This document shows, piece after piece, positions 1-7,473 of a stretch of DNA of 64,000 nt (the first letter of the stretch is position 1; each line of letters starts with the position of its first letter). Both the position numbers and the translations under genes were made by a program. The notes beneath the pieces were generated by a model, which searched no databases, was not told the DNA's origin, and worked only from the letters and a program-made list of their open reading frames with translations. This DNA comes from a virus, in the IMG/VR virus record IMGVR_UViG_3300031787_000001, positions 186,001 through 250,000 of that record; one strand, 5' to 3'.

Positions 1-1
1 C

Positions 2-541
2 TACAATAATAATGGTATTAGATTATATAAGTCAAATACATTAGAATCATGTGTAAAATATGGTGCGGGTTATAGATTTTGTATATCATCAAGAGGTTTA
101 AAGAATCAATATCATGAATATAGGGTACATAAAGGAGGTACGATATATTTCATTTTCAACGATAATTTACCAAAAGAAATGGATGATCAAAGTAATTTTG
201 GTGATCCGAGACATGTAATGGTTATTATTGTTTATAAAAACAAATACACAGTAACCGACGCCACAAATAGACAGGAAGAAGAATATTATAATTTAGAGGA
301 TATGGTTAAAAAATATCCTTGGATTGGTGAGATAAAAAATTATCTTGTTGAGGTTAAACCAAAAAACTTCGACACCGAATTAATGAATTTAAAAAGAAAT
401 TACGAAAAAGATAAAAGAGAAATCGAATCTCAGTTACAAAATGATCCGACCAACAACGAACTAATTTTTAAATTAGATGACTTAACAAAAAACTTTAGAT
501 CTGAAGTTCAAAAATTAAGAATTGAATTTAATAAATTTTAA
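2..541 (+). CDS. WC-motif phage protein, 5' end outside window
   Basis: The frame is open from base 2, so the true start lies left of the window; about 179 C-terminal residues are visible. The visible part has the pattern YGAGYRFCIS, then YR.HKGGTIYFIFN, then HVMVIIVYKNKYTVTDATN. This is the same arrangement as YGSNTKWCTT ... GILIYVINKKTG in the gene at 2788-3822. The C-terminal third is charged and predicted coiled coil. It converges on the next minus-strand gene with a 4-base overlap. The biochemical role is unknown; the conserved aromatic-Cys centre recalls PcfJ-type proteins, but that link is inference. Confidence 0.75.
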   Translation, partial: YNNNGIRLYKSNTLESCVKYGAGYRFCISSRGLKNQYHEYRVHKGGTIYFIFNDNLPKEMDDQSNFGDPRHVMVIIVYKNKYTVTDATNRQEEEYYNLEDMVKKYPWIGEIKNYLVEVKPKNFDTELMNLKRNYEKDKREIESQLQNDPTNNELIFKLDDLTKNFRSEVQKLRIEFNKF

Positions 542-987
542 TTTTTTCTTTTCGGTGGATTAAAGTTTCTTCTTAACCATTCAATCAATGGAATTGCGTC
601 TGTAAATGGGCCACCGAATGGTGGGTAATTTTCATTAGAATATTCCTCATAAATTTCATCCCATTTTTCATTTGATATCATATTTTCATATGATTCTCTA
701 AGATTTGAATTTGGGTCTTCCGGATTTTCCAAAGAATCCATAAAAATAGACATATCTCTCTCAAGTAATTCTAACATACCAATTCTTTGTAATATTTTCG
801 CCCTGTATAAAGTTTGATCACTTAAATAAATTTTAATGATGTCGAAAATAACATTGGAACCTATATCTGATTCTAAACAATAAAGTTCATCTTCTGGATG
901 AAGTTGTATTTCATTTTTTGTTTTGTCTTTAATTGATTCGTATTTTACAAACCAATTTTGATCTTTTTTAATTAACAAACCGACCAT
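538..987 (-). CDS. hypothetical protein, 149 aa
   Basis: Soluble, acidic, largely helical protein with a C-terminal WLRRNF segment. No family recognised. It is the last gene of a tightly packed minus-strand series (starts and stops 1-4 bases apart) running from about 2.2 kb down to 0.5 kb, so it is probably translated from a polycistronic message. Confidence 0.65.
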   Translation of the reverse strand: MVGLLIKKDQNWFVKYESIKDKTKNEIQLHPEDELYCLESDIGSNVIFDIIKIYLSDQTLYRAKILQRIGMLELLERDMSIFMDSLENPEDPNSNLRESYENMISNEKWDEIYEEYSNENYPPFGGPFTDAIPLIEWLRRNFNPPKRKN

Positions 988-988
988 A

Positions 989-1267
989 TTATTTATATAT
1001 TTTTACCGCATACATTTGACCTCTTCTATGATAATGAGTTATTGATATGGCATATATCTCAGGTTGATCAACAATGTAAATCATATTATCAACCCTATCA
1101 TTACTTAAAATATGGTAATTTTCGTTTATTTCTTTATAGTATCCAATTTCATTATCACCCGTAATATCTAAACTATCTTTACTTAATTCCTGATAAGTTT
1201 GAATGTTATCTAAATTAGGTTTAAATATGTCTTCGGGTAAATAGGAAAACACCTCTTGTATTGTCAT
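989..1267 (-). CDS. hypothetical protein, 92 aa
   Basis: Small soluble protein with an alternating beta-rich C-terminal half (NMIYIVDQPEIYAIS, MYAVKIYK). The start codon overlaps the end of the upstream lipoprotein gene by 4 bases, suggesting translational coupling. No family recognised. Confidence 0.6.
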   Translation of the reverse strand: MTIQEVFSYLPEDIFKPNLDNIQTYQELSKDSLDITGDNEIGYYKEINENYHILSNDRVDNMIYIVDQPEIYAISITHYHRRGQMYAVKIYK

Positions 1268-1551
1268 ATTTTTGCTTTTTTATAAACAAGTTTTATTGTG
1301 TCACCAATTTTATAAATATCTCTTCTTGTTGTTGTAAACTTGAAATCACAATCTGTGATATACACATATTTTGGTTCGATGTCCATTACAGATACTTGTG
1401 GTAATCTATAAAACGTATCTATAATACAATTCTCCACACGGTCACCCTCTTCAATTTTTGGTGGATCAACACATCCAACAAATAATATTGCGAATATTAA
1501 AACTGCGATAAACCAAATAATAACAATGTAAGTAAATAAATTCTTTTTCAT
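1264..1551 (-). CDS. small predicted lipoprotein
   Basis: The N-terminus is Lys-Lys followed by a hydrophobic stretch (residues about 7-26) ending in a lipobox-like LFVGC. Cys27 would be the lipidated residue, leaving a short exported domain of about 68 residues. The mature part contains an SH3-like beta pattern (GDTIKLVYKK). Probably envelope-located in the infected cell; whether it alters the host surface, for example in superinfection exclusion, is inference. Confidence 0.6.
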   Translation of the reverse strand: MKKNLFTYIVIIWFIAVLIFAILFVGCVDPPKIEEGDRVENCIIDTFYRLPQVSVMDIEPKYVYITDCDFKFTTTRRDIYKIGDTIKLVYKKAKI

Positions 1552-1552
1552 T

Positions 1553-1894
1553 TTATAAAAATATTTGAGTTAAAATTATTAACAGACCCAAGAATAAACA
1601 TATATAACTTTTTAATGTTAGAGGTTCGTTAAATATTAAAACACTTAACCATGTGAAAACTATCACACCAATACCAAAACCAATAAGTCTAGATGGCCAT
1701 ATTTGTCCATCATAACCATCAATGAGATAATTGGTTGATTTTATAAAAAACCAACCTATCGGGATACTTGACAACAGGACTAACCAAAAATACTTTTTAT
1801 TCCAATCATATTTGTAGGAACATTGTAACTGTAAAAATGTTGCAACTTGCCCGAGTATCCCGTAAAATACACCAAGTATTATTTTATAATTCAT
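1553..1894 (-). CDS. four-helix membrane protein, SMR/EamA-like
   Basis: About four hydrophobic segments in 113 residues. The last pair contains the pattern FNEPLTLKSYICLFLGLLIILTQ, which resembles the end of small multidrug resistance and EamA half-transporters. The usual SMR catalytic Glu in helix 1 is not obvious, so transport activity is uncertain. The start overlaps the stop of the DnaA-like gene by 11 bases, so the two are probably coupled. Confidence 0.6.
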   Translation of the reverse strand: MNYKIILGVFYGILGQVATFLQLQCSYKYDWNKKYFWLVLLSSIPIGWFFIKSTNYLIDGYDGQIWPSRLIGFGIGVIVFTWLSVLIFNEPLTLKSYICLFLGLLIILTQIFL

Positions 1895-2222
1895 TTGTTA
1901 TTTTTTCTAACTCTTGGTATGTTTTATTTGTTTCTTCTTTAAGAAAATGTAATTTAGAATGAGATAGATTTTTATATTGCGATAACATATATAAAATTGA
2001 TGAATGATCTCTTCCCGATAATTGTTCGCCAATCTTTTTCAATGTCATTTTATGTTTGTTCTTTAAAAGAACACATATAAACATTCTAACTTTGACGAGT
2101 TCATCTTTTCTTGATTTACTAACAACTTCATTTGGTTCAATCTGAAAGTAATCCGATACTTTATTGATTAAAGAAATCATTTGTTCATCTGTGAGATTGT
2201 TTTTCGGTTTTTTTTGATACAT
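1884..2222 (-). CDS. stand-alone DnaA domain IV-like DNA-binding protein
   Basis: 112 residues that match only the C-terminal duplex-binding domain of the initiator DnaA. The order is: a helix around DYFQIEPNEVVSKSRKDELVKVR, then the helix-turn-helix with the signature IGEQLSGRDHSSILYML at about residues 69-85. That is close to the DnaA family signature IGxxFGGRDHSTVLHA. Domains I-III, including the AAA+ ATPase, are absent. It could bind DnaA boxes on host or phage DNA, either competing with host DnaA or recruiting replication. Family assignment is firm; role is inference. Confidence 0.85.
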   Translation of the reverse strand: MYQKKPKNNLTDEQMISLINKVSDYFQIEPNEVVSKSRKDELVKVRMFICVLLKNKHKMTLKKIGEQLSGRDHSSILYMLSQYKNLSHSKLHFLKEETNKTYQELEKITNEL

Positions 2223-2239
2223 TTTATTATATTTGGGGA

Positions 2240-2788
2240 TTAAGAATTAAGATATAGTCTGTTATTATTGTAATAAGCAACAGGATTATTTTCAGCAATT
2301 AAACCGTATTCGTTTTTTACTTTTTCGTATATGGTTTCATTACTTTCATTTATACATTCCGCTAATATATGACAAAATCCGTAATTAGATTCATCAACAA
2401 CATCTTGTCCCATTCCAGGTAGACCACAATAATTTGCTTCTCCAACTTCAGATATAAACATTCCAGAATAAAACCCTTTTAGATCATACCTATCAACAAA
2501 CATATCGGCATTACACCAAATGAAAACACTATTGTCTTTTTTCTCTAACAATGGAACCATTGTGTGATCAATTATAAATCCATGTGTGTCTTTAAATTGA
2601 CCTACGGAGAACAAACCACCTGGTGATCCATGACCCATCATCATGACCCTATCATGTTGTTCAATTAATTCTCTTAAATCTTCTTTACTAATACCACCAG
2701 TTATAACTGTTTTATTCGGTATTGGTGTGTATACAATATCTAAAAATGATGTTGTATCGTCTTTTGGATGTACTATTAATGTTTTCAT
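2240..2788 (-). CDS. caspase-fold-like protein (candidate cysteine protease)
   Basis: The 182-residue protein has two motifs in the order expected for the caspase-hemoglobinase fold. A hydrophobic strand ends in His-Gly (DRVMMMGHGSPGGL, about residues 47-60), and a second strand ends in Cys (SVFIWCNAD, about residues 87-95). The rest (GFYSGMFISEVGEA) is well ordered and alpha/beta. Similar uncharacterised proteins occur in Bacteroidota as far as I recall. Substrate and role are unknown. The start codon touches the stop of the following gene (shared base 2788). Confidence 0.55.
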   Translation of the reverse strand: MKTLIVHPKDDTTSFLDIVYTPIPNKTVITGGISKEDLRELIEQHDRVMMMGHGSPGGLFSVGQFKDTHGFIIDHTMVPLLEKKDNSVFIWCNADMFVDRYDLKGFYSGMFISEVGEANYCGLPGMGQDVVDESNYGFCHILAECINESNETIYEKVKNEYGLIAENNPVAYYNNNRLYLNS

Positions 2789-3822
2789 TATGCTCTGTTA
2801 TTTGTTTCGGGAAAAGGTATTTCTTGTTGTACGTATACTCGATCCACATTTTCATTAATTAATTCACTGACGATTCTTCTAACTCTACTATTATCATATT
2901 CACTAGCAAGTATATTTGGTTCGACCATCGGTTCATCCCAATTAATTTCGTCAGGTAAATCTTCCTCTATTTCATCCTCTGAATCCAATTCTCTGATTGG
3001 TGCCAAAGCAATGGGTTCATCTATCATAGGATAGGATCGAAAATTTTCTTCTTCATATTTTTCACCAATTAATGATAAGTTTGACACAAAATTGTTTTCG
3101 GTTTCATTTAAAATTATATCTAAAATATTTTTAGGTAAACAACTTTGCATAGAATCTATTCTTTCATCAATTTGATTCCAAAAACTAAATTCAATATCTT
3201 TGATCGATCTGAAAGACGCTACCTTTAGACCTGTTTTTTTATTTATGACATATATAAGAATACCTCTTCCTGCATATTTTCTAAAGTACGATTTATCCTC
3301 CATGGTTGTACACCATTTTGTATTTGATCCGTATCTTTTTGATGCCTCATATGTTAATGGTCTAACAACTATCCATTCACCATCATCATGTAATTTCAAT
3401 ATTTGTTTTTCCATTTCTTTTTCAACTGACTTCATTTCAGCAATTGTCAATTGATCTATTATTTCTTGAAAGTTATCATATGATGATAAATCATTTTTTT
3501 CAACCAAACCTCTCTCATTTAATTCACAGAATTTTTTAAATCTAACCACATCCCCAACACTAAAATAATCATCAAATATTTTGTAAAATAATAAAATTTG
3601 TATTGAGGTAAATTTATTTAATTTTTCACAATCAATTCCAAATTTTGTCTCCAATATTTTTTTTACTTCTTCACCATATTCATCAATTCTTTTCGTTCTT
3701 TTCATTAATCTCAGACCCAACTCAATATATTTTGATTTATCTTCGGGACAAATTAATGAAAAAAGATCAACAAGATTAATACAGTTTTCAAATTCGTTTC
3801 TTAAATTTTTAATTCTTGACAT
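2788..3822 (-). CDS. WC-motif phage protein, 344 aa
   Basis: The N-terminal 150 residues are helical. The central domain (about 150-235) holds GEWIVVRPLTYEAS, YGSNTKWCTTMEDKSYFRKY, GILIYVINKKTGLKVASF and FWNQIDERID. The C-terminal 80 residues are acidic and low-complexity. The central domain is shared with the partial gene at the left edge. The invariant-looking Trp-Cys after a Gly-Ser/Ala turn, followed by a two-strand hairpin, recalls the HHCVGGY region of PcfJ-like proteins, two of which lie at 12.4-15.8 kb. Function unknown. Confidence 0.7.
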   Translation of the reverse strand: MSRIKNLRNEFENCINLVDLFSLICPEDKSKYIELGLRLMKRTKRIDEYGEEVKKILETKFGIDCEKLNKFTSIQILLFYKIFDDYFSVGDVVRFKKFCELNERGLVEKNDLSSYDNFQEIIDQLTIAEMKSVEKEMEKQILKLHDDGEWIVVRPLTYEASKRYGSNTKWCTTMEDKSYFRKYAGRGILIYVINKKTGLKVASFRSIKDIEFSFWNQIDERIDSMQSCLPKNILDIILNETENNFVSNLSLIGEKYEEENFRSYPMIDEPIALAPIRELDSEDEIEEDLPDEINWDEPMVEPNILASEYDNSRVRRIVSELINENVDRVYVQQEIPFPETNNRA

Positions 3823-3831
3823 AGTATAGTT

Positions 3832-3969
3832 TTATATTGTTTCTTCTTCGATTTCGTTTAGTAATTCATTTTCTTCTTGTGTTCTTCTCTTTTTGAATTT
3901 TTGAACATCAATAACCATTTTTGTTACTAATGAAAGCAAAAGTACTAAAAAAATTGTTGATCCAATCAT
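3832..3969 (-). CDS. small membrane protein, 45 aa
   Basis: Reading the minus strand between the flanking genes gives an ATG-started 45-codon frame. It has one hydrophobic helix (residues 4-16, IFLVLLLSLV) followed by a basic then strongly acidic tail ending EEETI. It fits the gap almost exactly (9 bases to the gene below, 3 to the gene above), which supports it being real. Confidence 0.55.
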   Translation of the reverse strand: MIGSTIFLVLLLSLVTKMVIDVQKFKKRRTQEENELLNEIEEETI

Positions 3970-3972
3970 AAT

Positions 3973-4428
3973 TTAAAATTTTAATTTTTGTTTTGATAAT
4001 GTTATATTTGAAAATTCTTTTTCTCCTGTTATTTCTCTACCAAACCAGTCTATCGGTTTGAATTTGTCACAATCTTCTTGTGTTTTAAATTCAACTTCGG
4101 CAACTACTAAACCATTCGGATATGTATCGATATCAACAACATATTCACCACCGTGTGGGGACAATGTTGTCCTTATTTTTTCAAGTCTGTGCTTACATTT
4201 ACCCAACATTTCCAAACCATCCAATAGTGGTATCTCATATTCGTATTCATCACGAATTTTATCTTTTGTATATTTTATACACAAGAAACTTTGATGGTCT
4301 ATTACTCGTACTCTAACTTGTTTTCCTTTGTCGTGAAAAATATAACCTTGTTTTATAAGTTTTTTTGGTCCGAGATCTGGTGATATCGAAGTTTCAATTA
4401 AAAACTTTCTTTCAATTTCTTTTGCCAT
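3973..4428 (-). CDS. CYTH-domain triphosphate tunnel protein
   Basis: The protein begins with EIERKFLI, the ExExK signature of the CYTH superfamily (triphosphate tunnel metalloenzymes: class IV adenylyl cyclases, thiamine triphosphatases, inorganic triphosphatases). Further conserved charged strands follow: QVRVRVIDHQSFLCIKYT, EYEYEIPL, RLEKIR, VVDIDTYPNGLVVAEVEF and the late EFSNITLS. At 151 residues it is a complete single domain. Activity on inorganic triphosphate or a nucleoside triphosphate is likely for the family; the actual substrate cannot be read from sequence. Confidence 0.88.
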   Translation of the reverse strand: MAKEIERKFLIETSISPDLGPKKLIKQGYIFHDKGKQVRVRVIDHQSFLCIKYTKDKIRDEYEYEIPLLDGLEMLGKCKHRLEKIRTTLSPHGGEYVVDIDTYPNGLVVAEVEFKTQEDCDKFKPIDWFGREITGEKEFSNITLSKQKLKF

Positions 4429-4437
4429 TTTTAATTT

Positions 4438-5052
4438 TTAGGGACAATACAATATTGTTGGATTATCTTTATGAACATCAAGTCTAACATCTAAATCGTT
4501 TATCAAAAGTTTAAATTTAGACAGATTAAATGGTCTTGTAATCATATGATAACCATTTTTTGTTGGTAGAACTTCCAACATGGGTTCTTTACCTGTTTCT
4601 GTTTGTAAATTTTCAACGTAATTATGTATACGAACTAAAACATCCATTCTGTTTTCAAAGTCTTTGAAATCTACATCAACTATCCATTTTTTATCTTTAT
4701 CTGAATGGAACTCACCACAGACCGAGTCAAACGCATTTTTAATTGCTGAATTGTTTCCACTTGAAATGTGATCGGCAACTCTCTTAATCATTTGAAGACC
4801 ATTCTTTTTATAGTTTCTTTTGTTTAAACGAAAATACGCTCTAGCATTTTCATAATCACATAAAGACATTATCCTCGGAATAATTTTTATATAGTGGTCA
4901 ATTGATTCGACATAGTAGTTTTTAATAACTACCATATCTCTATCCATTTCAGGATTGTCCTTTCTTCTTTTAAGGATCTGTAAAAAATAAAAATCATCCT
5001 TATCAAAAGATAACATTGTTCCGATTTTTGCACTATTATCTACCGACATCAT
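4438..5052 (-). CDS. hypothetical protein with primase-polymerase-like (AEP) motifs
   Basis: A 204-residue protein whose C-terminal half shows KKWIVDVDFKDF (a strand ending in Asp-x-Asp), then LPTKNGYHMITRPFN (Ser/Thr-x-Gly-x-His-like), then a further Asp (RLDVHKDNPTILYCP). The order DxD, xxGxH, D matches motifs I-III of archaeo-eukaryotic primase cores. The N-terminal half contains RAYFRLNKRNYKK. A DnaG-type primase is encoded separately at 60.8-61.8 kb. The match is remote and nuclease or other folds are not excluded. Confidence 0.5.
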   Translation of the reverse strand: MMSVDNSAKIGTMLSFDKDDFYFLQILKRRKDNPEMDRDMVVIKNYYVESIDHYIKIIPRIMSLCDYENARAYFRLNKRNYKKNGLQMIKRVADHISSGNNSAIKNAFDSVCGEFHSDKDKKWIVDVDFKDFENRMDVLVRIHNYVENLQTETGKEPMLEVLPTKNGYHMITRPFNLSKFKLLINDLDVRLDVHKDNPTILYCP

Positions 5053-5327
5053 CTACCGAATTTAAAATTTTTCAAATCAATATAATCAGGAACTGATATG
5101 TTTTTTATTTTTCGATATTCTTTTTCATTACACATCATTGGATATGTTTCACCATACGTCTCATTACATCTTACGGAAAATTCCTCGATGAAACTAATAA
5201 TGTTATTTAGGTGATCATCTGACAGATCTTTTATTAATCTATATTTTAATGGTTCATCACCATTTTTACCGAATGATCCCCATTGTTGTGTCTGCCTAAT
5301 TTCTTCATGTTTTTGAATATCAAACAT
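5049..5327 (-). CDS. hypothetical protein, 92 aa
   Basis: Short soluble protein (RQTQQWGSFGKNGDEPLKYRLI near the N-terminus). Its stop overlaps the start of the AEP-like gene by 4 bases, so the two are likely co-translated. No family recognised. Confidence 0.6.
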   Translation of the reverse strand: MFDIQKHEEIRQTQQWGSFGKNGDEPLKYRLIKDLSDDHLNNIISFIEEFSVRCNETYGETYPMMCNEKEYRKIKNISVPDYIDLKNFKFGR

Positions 5328-5329
5328 AA

Positions 5330-5542
5330 TTAATTGTTTTTATTTCTGTTAACTAAAAGATAAACCATAAAATATGAAGTAAAATATGATAATAAAAACC
5401 AGTCCCACCAACCCATAGTTTCATTGTAAATGTATTGTCTGGTACTATACACTCCAAGTATATAAACCCCAATTGTATAAAATATAAAGGCAAAAAATCT
5501 TTTCATTAATAAAATTTTCTTAAAACTTGAACCACGTCCCAA
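5330..5542 (-). CDS. small two-helix membrane protein
   Basis: 70 residues with two hydrophobic segments (residues about 13-31 and 44-64) and a short basic C-terminus. Translation may begin at an internal Met (residue 13, position 5506), which would remove most of the 37-base overlap with the exonuclease gene upstream. No family recognised. Confidence 0.5.
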   Translation of the reverse strand: MGRGSSFKKILLMKRFFAFIFYTIGVYILGVYSTRQYIYNETMGWWDWFLLSYFTSYFMVYLLVNRNKNN

Positions 5543-6177
5543 GCATCTTCTAAAGCATTATGTGTAACAATTCCTTCGATTCCCTTTCTTTCTTTACATT
5601 TTGTTAGTGAAGGTAATGAATCATCATTGATCCAATCAACACATAATATCGCAGGATCTAATACTCGTTGTCTTGTTCTGATTAATTTTTGCCACCAAGG
5701 AAGTTGTTGTAAGAACAACTTGTCAAATGTACCAAAGTTTTTACCCGCAACATTAATCGTTATTGGTTTAGTCCCGTTGTTTATCATGGGTCTATGTTTA
5801 CCATTAACATGTTCAACATAACCACCACTATTATTAATAAGACCATGACCTAAACCATTTTCTTCTAAGAACCAATATAATTGTTTGACAACATCTTCTT
5901 TCTCCAAAAAAAGATAATCGGTATGTGTATTCATATTGAATCTTAGTTCATCGTCACCCTCAAGATACTCACCGATCATTGATATGATATCTTTATTCAT
6001 TGTCAGTGCTCTTGGTGAACCGACAATTTCATTTTGGAGAACAATTGCATTGAATTTAGGTATCTCGTTAAATGGTAATTTTTTGGTTGTATCTTCAATG
6101 ATTGCACCTATTGAAAGAACTTTGTGTTTCTCCGGATCTAAACCAGAGGTTTCTATGTCAATTGAACAATAAATCAT
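5506..6177 (-). CDS. DnaQ-like 3'-5' exonuclease (DEDD family)
   Basis: Exo I motif at the N-terminus, YCSIDIETSGLDP, with the Asp-x-Glu metal ligands at residues 7 and 9. Exo III motif near the C-terminus, HNALEDAWDVVQVL, with His and Asp in the expected spacing. A central segment LFLQQLPWWQKLI and WINDD are typical of oligoribonuclease or RNase T-like single-domain exonucleases. At 223 residues it is a free-standing enzyme likely to degrade single-stranded DNA or RNA ends. A TAnnTTTG box lies 17 bases upstream of the start. Confidence 0.88.
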   Translation of the reverse strand: MIYCSIDIETSGLDPEKHKVLSIGAIIEDTTKKLPFNEIPKFNAIVLQNEIVGSPRALTMNKDIISMIGEYLEGDDELRFNMNTHTDYLFLEKEDVVKQLYWFLEENGLGHGLINNSGGYVEHVNGKHRPMINNGTKPITINVAGKNFGTFDKLFLQQLPWWQKLIRTRQRVLDPAILCVDWINDDSLPSLTKCKERKGIEGIVTHNALEDAWDVVQVLRKFY

Positions 6178-6194
6178 GGGATTGTTTTATAACA

Positions 6195-6202
6195 CAAATA
6201 TA
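6195..6202 (-). promoter_or_regulatory. candidate Bacteroidota -7 box upstream of exonuclease gene
   Basis: Read on the minus strand this is TATATTTG, matching TAnnTTTG, 17 bases before the ATG at 6177 and just after a terminator hairpin. No TTTG lies at the expected distance upstream, so the call rests on one box only. Confidence 0.35.
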
Positions 6203-6224
6203 TGAAAAACAATTCACAATAAAA

Positions 6225-6255
6225 AAAATAACCCCGAAATTTTCGGGGTTATTTT
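6225..6255 (-). terminator. rho-independent terminator
   Basis: Near-perfect inverted repeat AAATAACCCCGAAA / TTTCGGGGTTATTT followed on the minus strand by a run of T. It directly follows the stop of the gene at 6273-6563. Confidence 0.85.
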
Positions 6256-6272
6256 ATATAATTAACTTTAAA

Positions 6273-6563
6273 TTAATTTGGTGCTTTCATTGTTTTACCA
6301 GTATTTGTATCGGTAACAACAATATTACCATTTTGATCTTTACCAATTAACAAGTCTGGAGTATCGTACTTTCCATCAAAATCTAATTCAGAAGGATCTA
6401 TCCCGAATTTTTCAAGACTACTTGGTAAATCCATTTGATCGACAGATAATTCTTCCGGTTGTATTTTTGTATCGAAATCGTCAAATTCACCATTACTTTC
6501 TTTAAGAATGTTATTTACGATTTTTTCAATATCAGATTGTTTTAATTTTATAACTTTTGACAT
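6273..6563 (-). CDS. hypothetical protein with capsid-targeting-like N-terminus
   Basis: 96 residues. The first 23 form a basic amphipathic helix, VIKLKQSDIEKIVNNILKES, ending in Leu-Lys-Glu followed by Ser. The remainder is acidic. The helix resembles the targeting peptides of T4 internal head proteins, which end in (L/I)xE at the gp21 cleavage site. Packaging into the head is inference. A strong terminator follows the gene. Confidence 0.6.
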   Translation of the reverse strand: MSKVIKLKQSDIEKIVNNILKESNGEFDDFDTKIQPEELSVDQMDLPSSLEKFGIDPSELDFDGKYDTPDLLIGKDQNGNIVVTDTNTGKTMKAPN

Positions 6564-6589
6564 AATAGTTTTATCAATAAATATCCCAA

Positions 6590-6781
6590 TTAATCAAAAA
6601 ATGACTTAATCGTTAATGCCACAACTAAAACAATTAATAAAATTGCGAATCCGCCCCATAATGGGGCCGTTACCCACCACCAAGACCAATCGATTACGTT
6701 GGTTAATTTTAAGGTCATGAATATTAAAAACATTAAACCAAAAAAACCGACACCACCACTTGAAGTATTTTTTTCTGACAT
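6590..6781 (-). CDS. small two-helix membrane protein
   Basis: 63 residues with two hydrophobic helices (about 11-28 and 34-59) separated by a Trp-rich turn (DWSWWWVTAPLWGG). The layout is holin-like in size, but also common among phage inner-membrane proteins; no lysis role can be assigned. Confidence 0.6.
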   Translation of the reverse strand: MSEKNTSSGGVGFFGLMFLIFMTLKLTNVIDWSWWWVTAPLWGGFAILLIVLVVALTIKSFFD

Positions 6782-6992
6782 AATTTTAATTTAAAAAGTT
6801 GGGTTCAAAGATCAAACAAAATAAATATAAAAAGAGTTTTAAGTAATGACTTTTCTAATTTTGACTATTTGTGTGTTAAGTTTTGAATACATTAACATCA
6901 TCTTTTAATCAATATAATGCTAGAATTGGTAACGGAGACCAACCGTCTTGTATTATTTATTAGTTATCACTTATCCCCCAACTAAGAGTTTA
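6782..6992. other. intergenic gap with alternative hairpins
   Basis: No convincing gene. The block at 6921-6950 is richer in G+C than its flanks. It holds TTGGT/ACCAA (6926-6930 with 6938-6942) and ACGG/CCGT (6932-6935 with 6943-6946), which are mutually exclusive hairpins. TTATCACTTATCCCC follows at about 6963-6977, a poor match to a DnaA box. The region probably carries the promoter for the 6590-6781 gene, but no clear box was found. Confidence 0.3.
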
Positions 6993-7433
6993 TTAATCAA
7001 TTAATGTGTTATGGTTCCAAACATCCAATTCGTCTTGGATCATTTCTATTTTAAGTTCCAAATTTTTAACCATTGTATCTCTTTCAATAATATTAATTTC
7101 GGATTGTTTAACAACTATTTTATCGTCCCATCTACTTGCATTAACTTTACCATTTGTGCAATCCAAACCTCTTAATAGTTTAACTTGGTTTTTTAATTCC
7201 GCAAGTTCAAAGATTTTACCATACATAGGTAAATTGGCCTTGTGAATTTTGGTTTTCAATTGAGTCAATTCCTCAGTTAATTCAAACCACTTTTTAAGTG
7301 ATTCTGTTGCCGAATACGGTCTACTATTCCCTTCTTCAACCACATTATATACTTGTGCCTTTGTGAACTCTTCTTTAATAAGTCCAACTAATTTGTTTTT
7401 TTTCTTTAACGCTTGTTTGATATTCATATCCAT
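6993..7433 (-). CDS. coiled-coil protein, DIP1984/septicolysin-like
   Basis: 146 residues, almost entirely helical. The layout resembles DIP1984-family proteins: an N-terminal helix, then VVEEGNSRPYSATESLKKW, then a helix pair with KIHKANLP, and a C-terminal helix ending LKIEMIQDELDVWNHNTLID. Family resemblance only; its function is unknown. Confidence 0.55.
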   Translation of the reverse strand: MDMNIKQALKKKNKLVGLIKEEFTKAQVYNVVEEGNSRPYSATESLKKWFELTEELTQLKTKIHKANLPMYGKIFELAELKNQVKLLRGLDCTNGKVNASRWDDKIVVKQSEINIIERDTMVKNLELKIEMIQDELDVWNHNTLID

Positions 7434-7473
7434 GTTTTTTATAAAAGTAAATAAATTGTTTCAAATAAAAAAA

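Noticed and set aside
990-997. Minus-strand TATAAATA two bases from the ATG at 987
   Set aside because: It lies inside the coding end of the gene at 989-1267, and its spacing (2 bases) is unlike the 6-7 bases at the other boxes; a chance match in A+T-rich coding DNA.
6926-6946. H-type pseudoknot from the overlapping stems
   Set aside because: The connecting loops would be 0-1 base, too short to span the stems; only alternative hairpins are feasible.
6921-6950. tRNA-like fragment (TAGAATTGGTAACGG recalls a D-arm)
   Set aside because: No T-loop GTTC.A.TC, anticodon arm or acceptor stem could be completed on either strand within 90 bases.
6963-6977. TTATCACTTATCCCC as a DnaA box or origin
   Set aside because: Two or more mismatches to TTATCCACA and no cluster of boxes or A/T-rich unwinding element with repeats; too weak to call an origin.
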